This document shows positions 1-10,345 of a DNA stretch of 64,000 nt, one piece after another. The first letter of the stretch is position 1, and each line of letters begins with the position of its first letter. The translations under genes were made by a program, and so were the position numbers. Under the pieces are notes generated by a model. The model made no database searches and was not told the origin of the DNA. It saw only the letters and a program-made list of their open reading frames with translations. Source of the stretch: Diphasiastrum complanatum (lineage: Eukaryota > Streptophyta > Lycopodiopsida > Lycopodiales > Lycopodiaceae); contig CM055094.1 in assembly GCA_029204225.1 (NCBI GenBank), positions 72,384,384 through 72,448,383 of the forward strand. The letters are read 5' to 3'.

Positions 1-1
1 C

Positions 2-1815
2 ACAAAGTCTTTATTGGACAATAATCGGTATTCTCGAATCAAGTCCAAGGTCAATGAGGATTTGATGAATGAGGTCGATAAGGTAATCGAATGAACGTTA
101 ATTCAGGGAGCATGTGATTTCTTAGGTATTAGCAGGGAGGCATATGCCAGTATATTTAAAATTATTAAAGAGGCTTCTGGACAATTGCATGTAAGAAAAT
201 TTTCCATTCCTCGCCCTTTTCAGATAAGATTGGAGAGAGATGTATTGAATAAGGGTATGCAAAATGTCATTGGAATCTCTTTTCACATCAATGAGATTTA
301 TAGTTCAAAGTCTGACAATTTGTCATATAATTCTACCAATAACTTATTTGTGGATTTGAATCATTTATTGAGATTTATAGTGAAATTCTATAATATTACA
401 AGTGTTAGTATGAGCAAACTTATGCTGGTGGTCAAGCTAGATGAATCGGAAGTTATAAAAGGACAAAAGTTGGAAAGAATAAGTATTACTCTCATGAATG
501 GAGCATTGAGCAATGCAACAGACTCAAGGGATCTCAACTTCAGTGTGCAATCAGAAAACAACATATGGTGGCTAGCATGTTTTCAGGTAAAAAATGGCTG
601 TTATTCATGTGCAATTTCTTTTGGTAATTGTTTTGAATACATAAAAACTTGTGATTCCATATGTTGAACAGGTTATCAAGGAGGATCACGATGTTCTTTC
701 TTGGATTTTTAGCAGAACAAGTTATCCAGATATCGTAAAGGATCATATGAATGACAAAGTACTTAGTGTTCCTGAAAGAGGTGAATTTTTGGTGGAATGG
801 CATTTAGCTGGAGACTTGAAGTCATTGAAATGTATGTTCAATGTATCTCATGGAGCAAATTCGAAACATCCATGTCTATATTGTATGAAATCATCAAATG
901 ACATTTCAAGGAACACAAGAGTTTCAAGAGATATTGAAGATCCCACCTGGAAACCAGTACTACCAATCCCTTTACAAAATGTGCATATTTTCATACTTCA
1001 TGGAGAGGTGATGATCATAGAGAAATTACTATATCTTCATATCTTGTTTGCATGGAATACTAAGCCAGAGTCAGCATCAAAACAAGCAATCGCTTGATTA
1101 GAGGAAGTGATGTCAAAAGCAAGCCTTCATAAAGGCCATGTTAAAATACAAAAAGTTGAAAAGCTTTTGGGAAAAACAGAAAATGTACCCAATAAACCTA
1201 GCATAGGAGGAGTCAAAGCTCGTCGATTTTTATCAAATCATTCTAAAGAGTCATCTAAGATCCAATATTTGGTTTGGAAAGATGTTATTTCTGCAACAGA
1301 AGACTTTGAAGATAAAGGAACAACAAGGGTAAAGAAGGTTGAAGTTTGGAAAAAGCTCGATAATATGATCGAAGTGCTTAGAAAAGACACAATTTCATAT
1401 GCAGATGCACTCCTATTGGAGAAAACAACAATAGAGTTTGTAGATGCAGTTCGGGTGGGTTGGGGCTCAGATCACATCACCCACTACATGGTAAGATACA
1501 TATGAACAGTGTCTTACAATTTTATAGTTTTAGTATAACTTGCTTGATAGATTCTAACCAATGCATAAATCTTTGATATTGCAGCACATACTAAGGCATC
1601 ATGCATCATTTTTTGCAAAAAAGTATGGCAGTTTGAGTATATGGTCTTCACAAGAAATGGAGAAATCACATGGGCAGGCAAGAGCAGCATTTCATCGAAA
1701 TACGCAACATGGTAGAACATCCTCAAAAATAGTTACATCATTCAACTATTCCAATGGTTTTATAGACGAGCTCAAGCTCGATACACAACAAGATCAGCTG
1801 AATATCAAAGATTAA
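2..1815 (+). pseudogene. Gene A: DDE-type transposase-like protein, 5' end outside window
   Basis: A coding frame runs from the left edge through two GT-AG introns (587-671 and 1491-1584, both phase 0) to a stop at 1813-1815. Seen: an Asp in KLDESEV (near 440), the motif WHLAGDLK (near 800-820), a CLYC pair (near 872-883) and SSQEMEKSHGQA (near 1640-1680). The order Asp, GD, CxxC insertion, Glu-x-x-His fits RNase H-fold DDE transposases with a zinc insertion between the second Asp and the Glu, such as KDZ-like families; this assignment is inference from layout, not a family match. Two in-frame TGA codons (92-94, 1095-1097) break an otherwise continuous frame. It converges on gene B and is the likely mobility gene of the cluster. 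It could instead be a domesticated transposase-derived protein. Confidence 0.55.
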
Positions 1816-2066
1816 AAAAAGCATGTAAATTTATAAGCCAAAATTAGATTGATGGCATTCAATAAAGATCAAACACGTGTGATCAAAAATTCTCAAATTT
1901 CACATACATTAAATGAAAAACGGTACAATTATTTTTTTTCATTGTCACTAAGGACAATTTTTGTTGTGTGGTCATGAAGGAACTTTTTTCTATCATACGG
2001 ATCCAAAAATCGAGTGCCTTTTTCTCAAATCTATATATCATGATAGAATTGCCAGAGAAGAGGATC

Positions 2067-3450
2067 TCATAGAACATTTTCTGGCATGTAATTAAACACT
2101 TTAAGAGCAACATCTCTTTTGACAAAAATGATTCTATATGTATTTTTTGGGTATTTATGCCCTTGGGCAAAATAAGATAGGGCCTTGATGGCCATGATTA
2201 AAGATCCCGCATTCTCAACAAACCTTTCATGAAGAACACAAATTTCGTTATTTAAATGTTTCAAATAATGAGCCAACGAGGCATCCTTCTGTCTCCCGCC
2301 TTGTCTCTCTCTCAGTCCTCCATGCCTGCTAGCAAAGGCATCAACTTCAACGATATCCTACAACACATAATCAAGTGTTAGTCAAACTAGCAGATCAATC
2401 ATCAATTACACGTTAAATAATAAATGATTTTATGAGAAGGTGTACTTACCAAATCCTCCTCGTCGACTTGGATCATACCATCAACATCTAAATTGTGACC
2501 AGCAATAATGGTGGATTGCTAGTCAACTGGAATAGTATATGTGGGAAGTGGTGGATACTTTTTCTAGAAAGCCAAAAACTCCTCCTCACTGGGCATATTA
2601 GCCTCATATGCCCTACTCTTAGATAACATCCTTTGAAGGGCATCTGTGTCACTTGCCCATTCTACCTAGTCCTCATAGTCGATGCCATCTATGAGGTCAT
2701 CATCATCAAAGTCAATAAAATCTTTAAATTCAGAAATCATCCTTGACATAAGAGATAATATCTCATCTTCTCTGAGATCCATTACGTCTCCGATGTCGCT
2801 AATGGATAAGAATGCAACATCGTCCATATGGTACACAGGGAGGTCCATCAGGGTTTTGCCCTGGTCAATCTCGCTTGCGGTAGATAACGGAGAGATAGAC
2901 AGAGAACGAGCCTTGGTAGGATATATTGTTCTACTTGCCTGGCCTCCTCTACATCTCCTAAAATCTCATCAGTAATGGAAACCTCTGAAGCCACATGAGT
3001 GGTAGGGGCAGGCAAACCAATCATGAATGACCCAGAAGATTCTACCTCGTCAAGGATAAGAGCAGATAAGAAAAACACGAAGGCCATACCCTCCTGAATG
3101 AAGCAACATACTCGATTGTATTCCTCACAAGGTATGACACATTTAAACAGATCGATAAGTTTGATAAACTTACGATCATGCCTTTGCTTGGCACTTGGCT
3201 GAGCATGAGCCAAATCTGTGAAATGCACAAATCTCAGACCGTCCATCAGAAGGGTACCCTGTTGCAAGCACTCATAAAAATCCTTGTAGAGTTTAGGAAA
3301 AATTTTCCTGTGCTCAATAACAAATCTCTCTATGTCAAACTGAAAATCGAAATAGGACAAAAAATGGGCTTGTTTGTCGCTAACCTCAGCATCAACTAGG
3401 AAAGAACTAAGAGCTTTATCATAGATCAAACTAGCAGATGAGGAGGCCAT
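2067..3450 (-). pseudogene. Gene B: unknown acidic protein, two exons
   Basis: The minus frame starts at ATG 3450 (MASSSASLIYDKAL) and continues to a donor at 2449 (GTAAGT). A 92-nt intron (2358-2449) follows, then a second exon (DIVEVDAFASRHGG...) to about 2067. One single-base frame change near 2950 joins the N-terminal 200 residues to a polar segment (GKTLMDLPVYHMDD) and a strongly acidic stretch (FIDFDDDDLIDGIDYED). Three TAG codons lie in the frame of the acidic part (after IDYED, after EEEFLAF and after TIPVD). I recognise no domain. It starts about 860 bp from gene C in the opposite direction and shares the intervening promoter. Its second exon (LAHYLKHLNNEICVLHERF) reads as helical. 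Function unknown; possibly an accessory protein of the element. Confidence 0.45.
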
Positions 3451-3692
3451 ATCGATATGACATGCTGGTTAGCAAGGGGACATAAACGAGGTGAGCACGG
3501 GCGCGTGATGGCGATATGAATTGTACTTGAATCCGAATATCAGAACCACGTGCCAAAGAATAAGTGCAACTATGGATGTCTTTGTTGGGCGCGTGGTAGC
3601 AATATTGTACAAATAGATTTGGAGCGGGCCAGTTAATTGGACTCAGTATGCGAAACTGAATTATAGAAATGACACTCATATATATTGTCTAA

Positions 3693-3865
3693 TACAGAGC
3701 ATCTAAACCATACATGTGTCTCAGTAACGTGCGGTCAAAATTGCCACACGTGTCAGGATCCGAAGTGTACATGTGTCATTCAGAATGATTTCGCCGTTGT
3801 TTCCACACGTGTGGCAATTTTGACCGCACGTTACTGAGACACGTGTACGGTTCAGATGCTCTGTA
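3693..3865. repeat. 61-bp inverted repeat with 51-nt loop
   Basis: The left arm 3693-3753 and right arm 3805-3865 are reverse complements except at three positions, and all three differences are transitions. The arms carry TCAGTAACGTGCGGTCAAAA and CACGTG motifs. The loop (3754-3804) contains a further ACATGTGTCA word. A transcript crossing it would form a very stable hairpin, and as DNA it is a cruciform candidate. Confidence 0.9.
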
Positions 3866-4056
3866 CTATCGTATGCCCCAGTCATCTTCTGACATGTGTG
3901 TGGCCCAAATGTCACCACGTGTCCTCACACGTGCATGTCAGTCGTCTGATCATACAAACCGCTGATATCCTGACACGTGACGGATGCGTGTGACCACACA
4001 TGCGGGGAGTGGAGGTGTCACATCACATGTGCGAATATGATGGGACGTTCTACAGG

Positions 4057-4065
4057 TATAAAAGG
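4057..4065 (+). promoter_or_regulatory. TATA box of gene C
   Basis: TATAAAAGG follows the G-box cluster and precedes a pyrimidine-rich stretch. A start of transcription near 4090 would leave a leader of about 220 nt before the gene C ATG at 4314. That leader contains an upstream ATG at 4222 whose frame overlaps the gene C start. Confidence 0.6.
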
Positions 4066-4313
4066 ATGTTTTTGGGTCTTATTTCATTTTCTTAATTCTT
4101 CGTTCTTTGGCTCTCCTTAGTTTCCTTCGTTCACTTCCACTCCCCATTAGACGCATATCGCTACCACGTGTCAAAGGACCCACATACCAGTACAGCTGGC
4201 CCACCCACGCATCGTGGCGATATGCCATCGCTCATATCGCCATCACGCGCCTCCCCTGTTGAATACCTACTTTCCCTGCTCGTTGGCACTTCATATCGAT
4301 ACCCTACCTTGCA

Positions 4314-5691
4314 ATGGCCTGTACCAAGCAGACAACCCACCTTACCACATTTGCCCCACCTCCTCGCCCTCCTCTACAAAGGGCAGTGGGCACTGGTAGG
4401 AGAGTAGGTTGGCCCAAAAGACCATTGTTAAGGGATTTCAGGAGACTTCAGAGGACCACAAATCTTCTGATTCCCCATGATCCTTTCTACAGGTATGGTA
4501 GACTGGTAACAAGGTCCCTCTCACATAATGTTCACTGGAACATAACAGCCCTGGAAGCCCTCCATACTGCCTATGAGGACTTCCAAGTCAAATTCTTTGA
4601 GGACTCCATGCTTTGTACAATGCACGCTAAGAGGGTTACCCTCATGCCTCAGGACATGCATCTTGTCATGAGGCTGAGGAGTACATACGATCAAGTCTTT
4701 AAAAGTGGCTTCACTTCTAGGCCACCACCTACAGAGAGAGGTCATGTTCCTCAACGAAGAAGGAAGCAGACCAAGCCCACCAGGCCTGCCAAGCAAAGGG
4801 TGGTACTCAGCGAGTCACCATTCCACCAGTCTGCAGTGCTTTCTTCTCCTCCCACCACCCCTAACTATTCAAGTAGTTACTCTTCCATTCCCTCCATTCC
4901 ATCCCATAATAACGAGGATATGAACTTGACTGTAGATAAAATAATATCGGATCTAGGTTTAACCATACTGCCAAAAGTAAGTGATTACATAGAATATATT
5001 CTAGTAATATTTTTAATAGGTAATGTAATTCCTTTAGTTTAACTAATTATCTCTTGTTTGCAGTAAGCATTGGAGTATGCATATAATCTCCCTTAGGGAA
5101 GATTCAGATGGGATCATTAATCCCGTCTGTTTAAAGATAAACTCCTTAAAGTCTACCCATGCCGAAATGGATGTGATGTACAGCAGAATGTTGCCATTTT
5201 TGCCAAGGCCGAATGGGGCCACTATAAATATCCACCTGGAGGTTGTTTATGCAGAAGTAAGAATTTCTCATCAAGTATTTGATAGGTAATATGATCTGTT
5301 TTTTTCAGAGTGCACAACTAACCTATTATATGTTTTGTGATTGAAGTCAACTTAGCAAGAGGATGGACATAGTTGTTGATGGTTCTCCATCCACAATGTA
5401 CAAGACTTTTTAGAGTGGTACATCATGCAATCTGGGGCTCCAGATATACGAAAGGTAAATAGACTAGTGAATGGCCTAACTAAGTTATTTTAGATTTGGT
5501 TTTTGATAAGTCAATTGACTCGGTTCTTTTGGGTTTGCAGTATAAATGAGATATATGAATTTCGTCAACAGATGTTGGTGAACTTATTATCTCATGCAAC
5601 ACCCAGTCCAGCTGCGGAAACGAGAGGCCAATCAAGTCCACAACTGATACTAGTGCAGGGTGGAGATAATCCATACTACTTTGAGCTGTAA
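4314..5691 (+). pseudogene. Gene C: CENH3/histone H3-like fold protein with C-terminal extension, four exons
   Basis: Exons 4314-4976, 5068-5256, 5309-5454 and 5541-5691 join in one frame of 383 codons including the terminal stop. Residues 1-7 read MACTKQT, as H3 starts MARTKQT. Residues ~39-52 (LRDFRRLQRTTNLLIP) match the H3 alphaN helix. Residues ~57-123 carry loop 1, alpha2 (ALEALHTAYEDF...FFEDSMLC) and alpha3 (HAKRVTLMPQDMHLVMRL). Trp75 sits where H3 has Phe84 and CENP-A has Trp. TNLLIP, DSMLC and RVTLM are also centromeric-H3-like. Residues 124-221 are Ser/Pro-rich; the later exons are unrecognised. Stops TGA (5342-5344) and TAG (in exon 3) interrupt the frame, so this copy is probably dead. 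The acceptor of intron 1 (AAG at 5067) is a choice made to keep the frame. The fold call is strong; CENH3 ancestry is inference. Confidence 0.75.
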
Positions 5692-6019
5692 ATAATAGAT
5701 TAAATAGAGATATACATTTTTGATGTAATGCCCTGTGAATAATTATGGGCATATAGAAAGATAGTTGTTAGATACAGGACACACATGTACATTCTCAAAA
5801 AATGAGAAATATATTGATATTTATGAGAGCTTTTACAAATCTTGTAACATGATTGCTCTATTATTAGAATAATTCCACCCAAATATTTGCATTTGATTTT
5901 TTCTTCATGTTTACGTATTTGCACAAACATACATTAATCAGATTACAATTAGTGATCCGAATATTGACAAAAAGGATAATGAATATAAATTAATATACAA
6001 ATTCATGGATCTCACATAC
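5692..6019. other. AT-rich interval between convergent genes C and D
   Basis: The interval holds the 3' flanks of two convergent genes. A last exon of gene D may lie here on the minus strand, because the donor at 6019 (GTATGT) needs a partner. An acceptor-like ATTCACAG near 5735-5745 is one option. I see nothing else. Confidence 0.4.
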
Positions 6020-7208
6020 CAATTTTCCATCCAATATAAAGTTGAAATATTCAGGGATATCTTGCTGTAAAAGTGTCAGTTCCGTTCTAATGTAGAATAA
6101 GGTCCAGTCTTGCTCAACCTCAATAGTAGTAAGTAAATCCCCATTTGCCATGATATCAATGCCTATATGATCAGTGTGTCCAATGTTCTCTAGATCTTGA
6201 TCTAATGGGGCCCAAGTACCATTGTGTTCTTTCCATCTCTGATAATGAAACACCATACTAAGCATTTGCTTTTCTATACTGTATCTAAATGATATGGATG
6301 AATGTTTGATTCTACAAGAAATATCTGCAGTGGATCTTATATCCTAACCTTTGTCCATGAATTTGAATAAAAAATCATCTGGAAGATTTTTGCAAACAAA
6401 CAATGTGGGAGTTCGATGCACTTCCGTGTTTGAAAAAGAACTGACAAACAATGACATTGGAACAAAATAGCTTAAGTGCACATTTCTTGATCCTGTACTA
6501 GTTTTGAGTGACTTTTGTACATCATTATATAGCTTGGAACGAAAGCATTTTATTATATTGTCATTGACTGCAATCCACCACACGTTATCTTGAAAATTAG
6601 GTAGAGGTATATACTCTAGTTTTTCCATTCCTCCATTTGTGTCTGGAATATACATAGCATCATAAAAAAATATTCCAGAATCTGCAAGTCCTTTTGTCGT
6701 TCGTCCTCTGTATTGCAATTTGCCAATTTCTGAATGGATGACATCTATAATACCAGAAAGAGACACCACAGGTTCCCATTCATGTATATTTGAAGGATAT
6801 AGATCTGCAATACAAAATCATAATAAGCTCCAATTCATAAATACGATTACGTTTTAAAAATGACAAGCAATCCAAAAAATTAAGATACTTACAATTATAC
6901 TTTCAAAAATCATGTGGATTTACAACCTCCACATTAAGTTCTGAATGAATATAAACATGTTGAATAAGCACCTCTGAAATGGTTTGTCCTCCTGGAGAAA
7001 CTTTGAAATCAATAATCCGCCCTTTCCAATAAGATCTATATGTATACTTGGCCTTTTTCTTTTGGCGAAAAGCCCCTCTCGCCGATGGATGCATCAGTTA
7101 CCAAGAAGCCTTATGATATTCACGAGCAATCCATGTGCCATCGTCTTCCCGCTCATTAAAAAAAATTGCAGAGCATATCAAGGATCTCGGTCGCCTTCTC
7201 ATCGCCAT
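6020..7208 (-). pseudogene. Gene D: unknown protein, at least three exons
   Basis: The frame starts at ATG 7208 (MAMRRRPRSLICSAIFF) and uses exons 7208-6893, 6804-6349 and 6324-6020. Donors are GTAAGT, GTTAGG and GTATGT, and the phases match at each junction (1, 1, then 0). Together they give 359 codons with only two stops: TAA after REYHKASW and TGA after VVNPHDF. Seen features: a basic N-terminus, EDDGTWIAREYHKASW, a central stretch WKGRIIDFKVSPGGQ followed by a beta-rich segment, and an Asp/Glu-rich third exon ending YFNFILDGKL. The beta-rich part faintly recalls a BAH-type layout, but I would not assign it. It converges on gene C. A further 3' exon probably exists below 6019. Function unknown. 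Confidence 0.5.
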
Positions 7209-8640
7209 AGCTTGACGAGTTCACATTTGAACTCGTCAATATGAGAGTCTAGAGTATAATAGGCGCCAAACCTATTTGTGAGTCCCAAGATAATTTTAAC
7301 TTGAGGTTAACCCAAGCAGTTTAGTCAACCAGTCGTCGTGCACACTAGCCAATAGTATGCTTCCAATCTACCGGACCGGAAATTCAAATTTGCCCAAATA
7401 TGAATTGTGTTTTATGGGTCAGGCGAGTTATGTTAAATAGAAGCCACTGTGTCAAGAACCGATTGGGCCACATGGACATAAACAGAGAGGGAAAAAAAAA
7501 ACTCGTAACAAACGGCCCTTCTAAGTTTGAGAACTCCTGTAATGATAAGGAACAAACATCTGTTTGGAATGATGAAGCGGTCACCACGGAATTTTGACAG
7601 GGAAGTGTACAATTCTGTCGGAATTCCAATCAAGATGGTCATTATATTAATGAATGTTCGAATGGCACATTGTCATGCTATACCAACAGGTTTAATATAG
7701 ATTTTGTAGTGAAAAGTATCGTTCCCACAGAGGATAGCGTTATAAAGTTATGTTTTTGGTGTAATTACGGCAGGTGGTTTCGAATGTTATTCTGGTTGTT
7801 GACAGACATTAAAAAGTAACCAGTATTACTTATATTTGGAATGGGTAATGTTAATGAATTTAGAACAACAATTTGGCCTCTATTGAATTGAAGGAAGCGC
7901 GTTCTACAAATGAAATGTTATCAGAGTAGTACAGCAAACTACACTCTGGCTGACTAAGGTGTCAACAGAGAATCGGAAATTGTTCAATGTATTCGTGACT
8001 GTGCAGACAATTAATTAATCGAGTTCGTGAACTATTCGTTCCTAGACAATAGTCCTCAACAACTAAAGCCCAACTTAATGGTTAAAGAGCATGGATGATT
8101 TCAGAGCACGTTAGAAACTTATGTCAATGCCAATCAGGAAAACAGATCAGAGACTCAATTCTTCAGACAGGGACTGTCATCTCATTTGTATACATATAAC
8201 TTAATTCAATGATCATGCTAGACTGCACAAAGATAGTCATTATTCAAGTGTCAAAAAGAAAGTATTCCTGACAGACGAATAAGATGATTTTAAGACAATT
8301 CTTTAGAGCATGCTTTACGGAAACACAGCAAACGACTGTAATGCACTAGAGCGTCTGTCTGATCAGAGAGTAGTTCATGAAATGCGTTAGACATTCTTAG
8401 CAGACTCAAGATCACTCACACTCAACAGTGCGGAGAATAGAGATAAGGGAGAATAACTCACAGAACTCTATTCACTTCTTCAATCTCTTACATAAGCATA
8501 AACTCTTCTCTCTCCATGATTGAGACTGAAGTGTGAGATCAATATATGTTCTACGGGGCGAACAAACACACCTCTTAAACAATAGGTGCGTCGCTCCCGC
8601 AAAAGGGTCTAGTTAAGGCGATACCATGTCTCGATATCAC
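7209..8640. other. Non-coding, retroelement-like leader
   Basis: No reading frame of note. The phrase GTATCGTTCCCACAGAGGAT near 7718 is of a kind found in plant gypsy spacer sequence. The rest is AT-rich and unassigned. The right end of the gene A-D block, if it is one element, should fall in the first part of this stretch, but I could not see a terminal repeat. Confidence 0.35.
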
Positions 8641-9060
8641 ATGGGCAAGCACAAATCCGTGGGAAACCCATATTTGGCATTTTTTTGGATTTAGAGAAAT
8701 TTGATATTTGCGACATCTTTCAAATACTTTCTCCAATTGATCCAGGTGGTCTGTATCTGTACTATATGGACTCCCAGGTCATCCAAGTAAATTTCAAGAA
8801 ATTTTTGTAAATAATCTCTAAAAGCAAATTGCATTCCTCTTTGGAACGACCTTGGTGCATTACAGAGTCCAAATGACATTACTTTGTAAGCATAGGTGTC
8901 CCATTCTATTGCAAAAGCGGTTTTGTGGCAATCGGCAGGTGCTATCTTAACCTAGTTGTAACCACTAAATCCATCCAAGGCAAAAGATGTTTTGTACACC
9001 ATACAAGTTAACGTTGCAAGAAAACGGCTCACATTAACAAAAATTCATCTAACAATAGCT
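8640..9060 (-). pseudogene. Ty3/gypsy reverse transcriptase fragment
   Basis: Read on the minus strand, the segment gives the gypsy RT palm: SFALDGFSGYN, then AIEWDTYAYKVMSFGLCNAP, QRGMQFAFRDYL and FLEIYLDDLGVH. The YLDD box holds the catalytic aspartates. One stop follows GYN, and no adjacent protease, RNase H or integrase can be followed. It belongs to a different family from the gypsy copies at 23-31 kb. A dead fragment. Confidence 0.8.
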
Positions 9061-9249
9061 TAGCACCATCTCCCAGGCAGTGGCACCAAAAAAATGTTGG
9101 TCTGTGCCTTCTTTTTCGTAGCAATCAAGAGGGCAAGGTTAGGGTTTGGATCTCCAACCGGGTGATTTGTTTTGTAGTACGGGCTTCGATCCAATGGGGA
9201 GGAGGTTAAACTACAAATCTAAATGGGAACTAAGCCTATCATCTAGATT

Positions 9250-9740
9250 AATAATGTGCACAACAACTACAACATCATCTATTGATCTTTCTGATTCTTC
9301 AAGCACTGCATGCAGATCCACGTAGTGCGTTGGCGTGAGAGAAATACAATTCTCTCACGAATTCGAGTCTCGCTTACTAGCGGACTTTTGGATCTACAGA
9401 TCCTATGTAGAATTATCTCGCATGCATGCGAATCTGTATTCTAAATTTTCATCTTCTTGTTCTTGTCTTGCTTACTAGCATTAGACTTATATTATGCATC
9501 AAATCAGAAATTATATAGTTCGTGAACAATTTCATGTCACATTCTTGTAACTTACAGATTAGAAGGATTAAACATCTACAACTAATTCGCGAATTACAAG
9601 AGTGGCATTCAACAAGATTGAACCAGTGTGCAGAATTGATAAAACAAGTGAATGAGATACACGAACAATAGCAGACAATAATTCATTTGAGATCACCTTG
9701 TAAATACTATGATTTGAATCAAGATGGGCATTCGATATTC
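9250..9740. repeat. LTR fragments related to the 59.7-60.7 kb copia LTR
   Basis: Positions 9252-9470 share long stretches with 60,030-60,250 (for example ACATCATCTATTGATC and TCGCTTACTAGCGGACTT). Positions 9605-9700 match 59,930-60,000 (GATAAAACAAGTGAATGAGA). The order of the two blocks is reversed relative to the copia LTR, so these are ends of two separate LTR remnants. Confidence 0.7.
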
Positions 9741-10169
9741 AACTGAATCATGTATAGTTAGCTTCTTAGCCATTTGAAAAGTCAGTAAGTTAACAAGTCA
9801 AGTCACGTAGTTTCTCTAGGAATCAACTATAGAAAGTGGAGTCACATGATGTCTTGGGGTCATTGACTTTTTTGTTCTTGAGATTACCTAAATTTTGAAG
9901 TTCTCTTTTGTTGCAAGTGGAACCTTAGCAAGGATCCTCCTAATTCGGTTCATTCTTATAATGTTGTTAGAATAATTGCATGGTTGATTCCAAAACTGTT
10001 TAGTGTCAAGACTATAGTCTTCATAGAAGAGAACCGGCAAAAATCAGGCCCTGACATGCTATAATAGTCATGAATATCATCTGCATAAAAAAATTTTAGA
10101 GAAAAGAACATGCCTCTTCAGTGCTCATTTGTTGCAACTTGCGAGACTGCAAAATAATTGAGCAGGGAA
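9741..10169. other. Unassigned AT-rich sequence between LTR fragments
   Basis: No frame, RNA gene or repeat with a partner in this window was seen. It separates two blocks that are adjacent in the related LTR, so it may be an insertion inside that LTR. Confidence 0.3.
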
Positions 10170-10345
10170 TATAGAATGATATGTGCATAATAGCTACAAC
10201 ATCATCTATTGATCCTCTTCATTTTGAGCATTGTGTGACAAACCCACACAGCGCATTGGCGTGAGAGAAGCGGTGTTCTCGCATGAGCAGTGTCTTGTAC
10301 ATTTTCAATAGAACTTCAATTACATTTGAATTAAGAACCCGTATT
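10170..10345. repeat. Third copy of the copia LTR segment
   Basis: The stretch matches 60,030-60,130 and 9252-9350, including GCTACAACATCATCTATTGA and CACAGCGCATTGGCGTGAGA. Together with 9605-9700 it restores the block order of the 60-kb LTR with about 470 bp in between. Confidence 0.7.

Larger units (their letters stand above)
3451..4313. promoter_or_regulatory. Divergent promoter between genes B and C, rich in CACGTG
   Basis: Eight exact CACGTG hexamers lie at 3547, 3747, 3806, 3840, 3916, 3928, 3974 and 4165, far above the 0.15 expected by chance in 620 bp. Most sit in the longer form (A)CACGTGT(C), the core of plant G-box/ABRE sites bound by bZIP and bHLH factors. A 20-bp exact inverted repeat (GGCGCGTGATGGCGATATGA) lies at 3500-3519 and 4232-4251, close to each gene start. 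Further GCGATATG words recur on both sides. This suggests that the two 5' flanks share a duplicated, inverted leader. A role in binding the element's own transposase is equally possible. Confidence 0.6.

Noticed and set aside
4222-4407. Upstream frame overlapping the start of gene C
   Set aside because: It lacks any recognisable feature, while the frame from 4314 encodes the histone fold. It is at most a regulatory upstream frame.
92-7000. Stop codons in genes A-D repaired by U-to-C RNA editing
   Set aside because: That editing is known in organelles of ferns, hornworts and lycophytes. These genes have spliceosomal introns and a nuclear retrotransposon context, so decay is the simpler reading.
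6020-7094. Gene D as a BAH-domain protein
   Set aside because: Only a loose beta-rich pattern supports it; key aromatic positions cannot be aligned with confidence.
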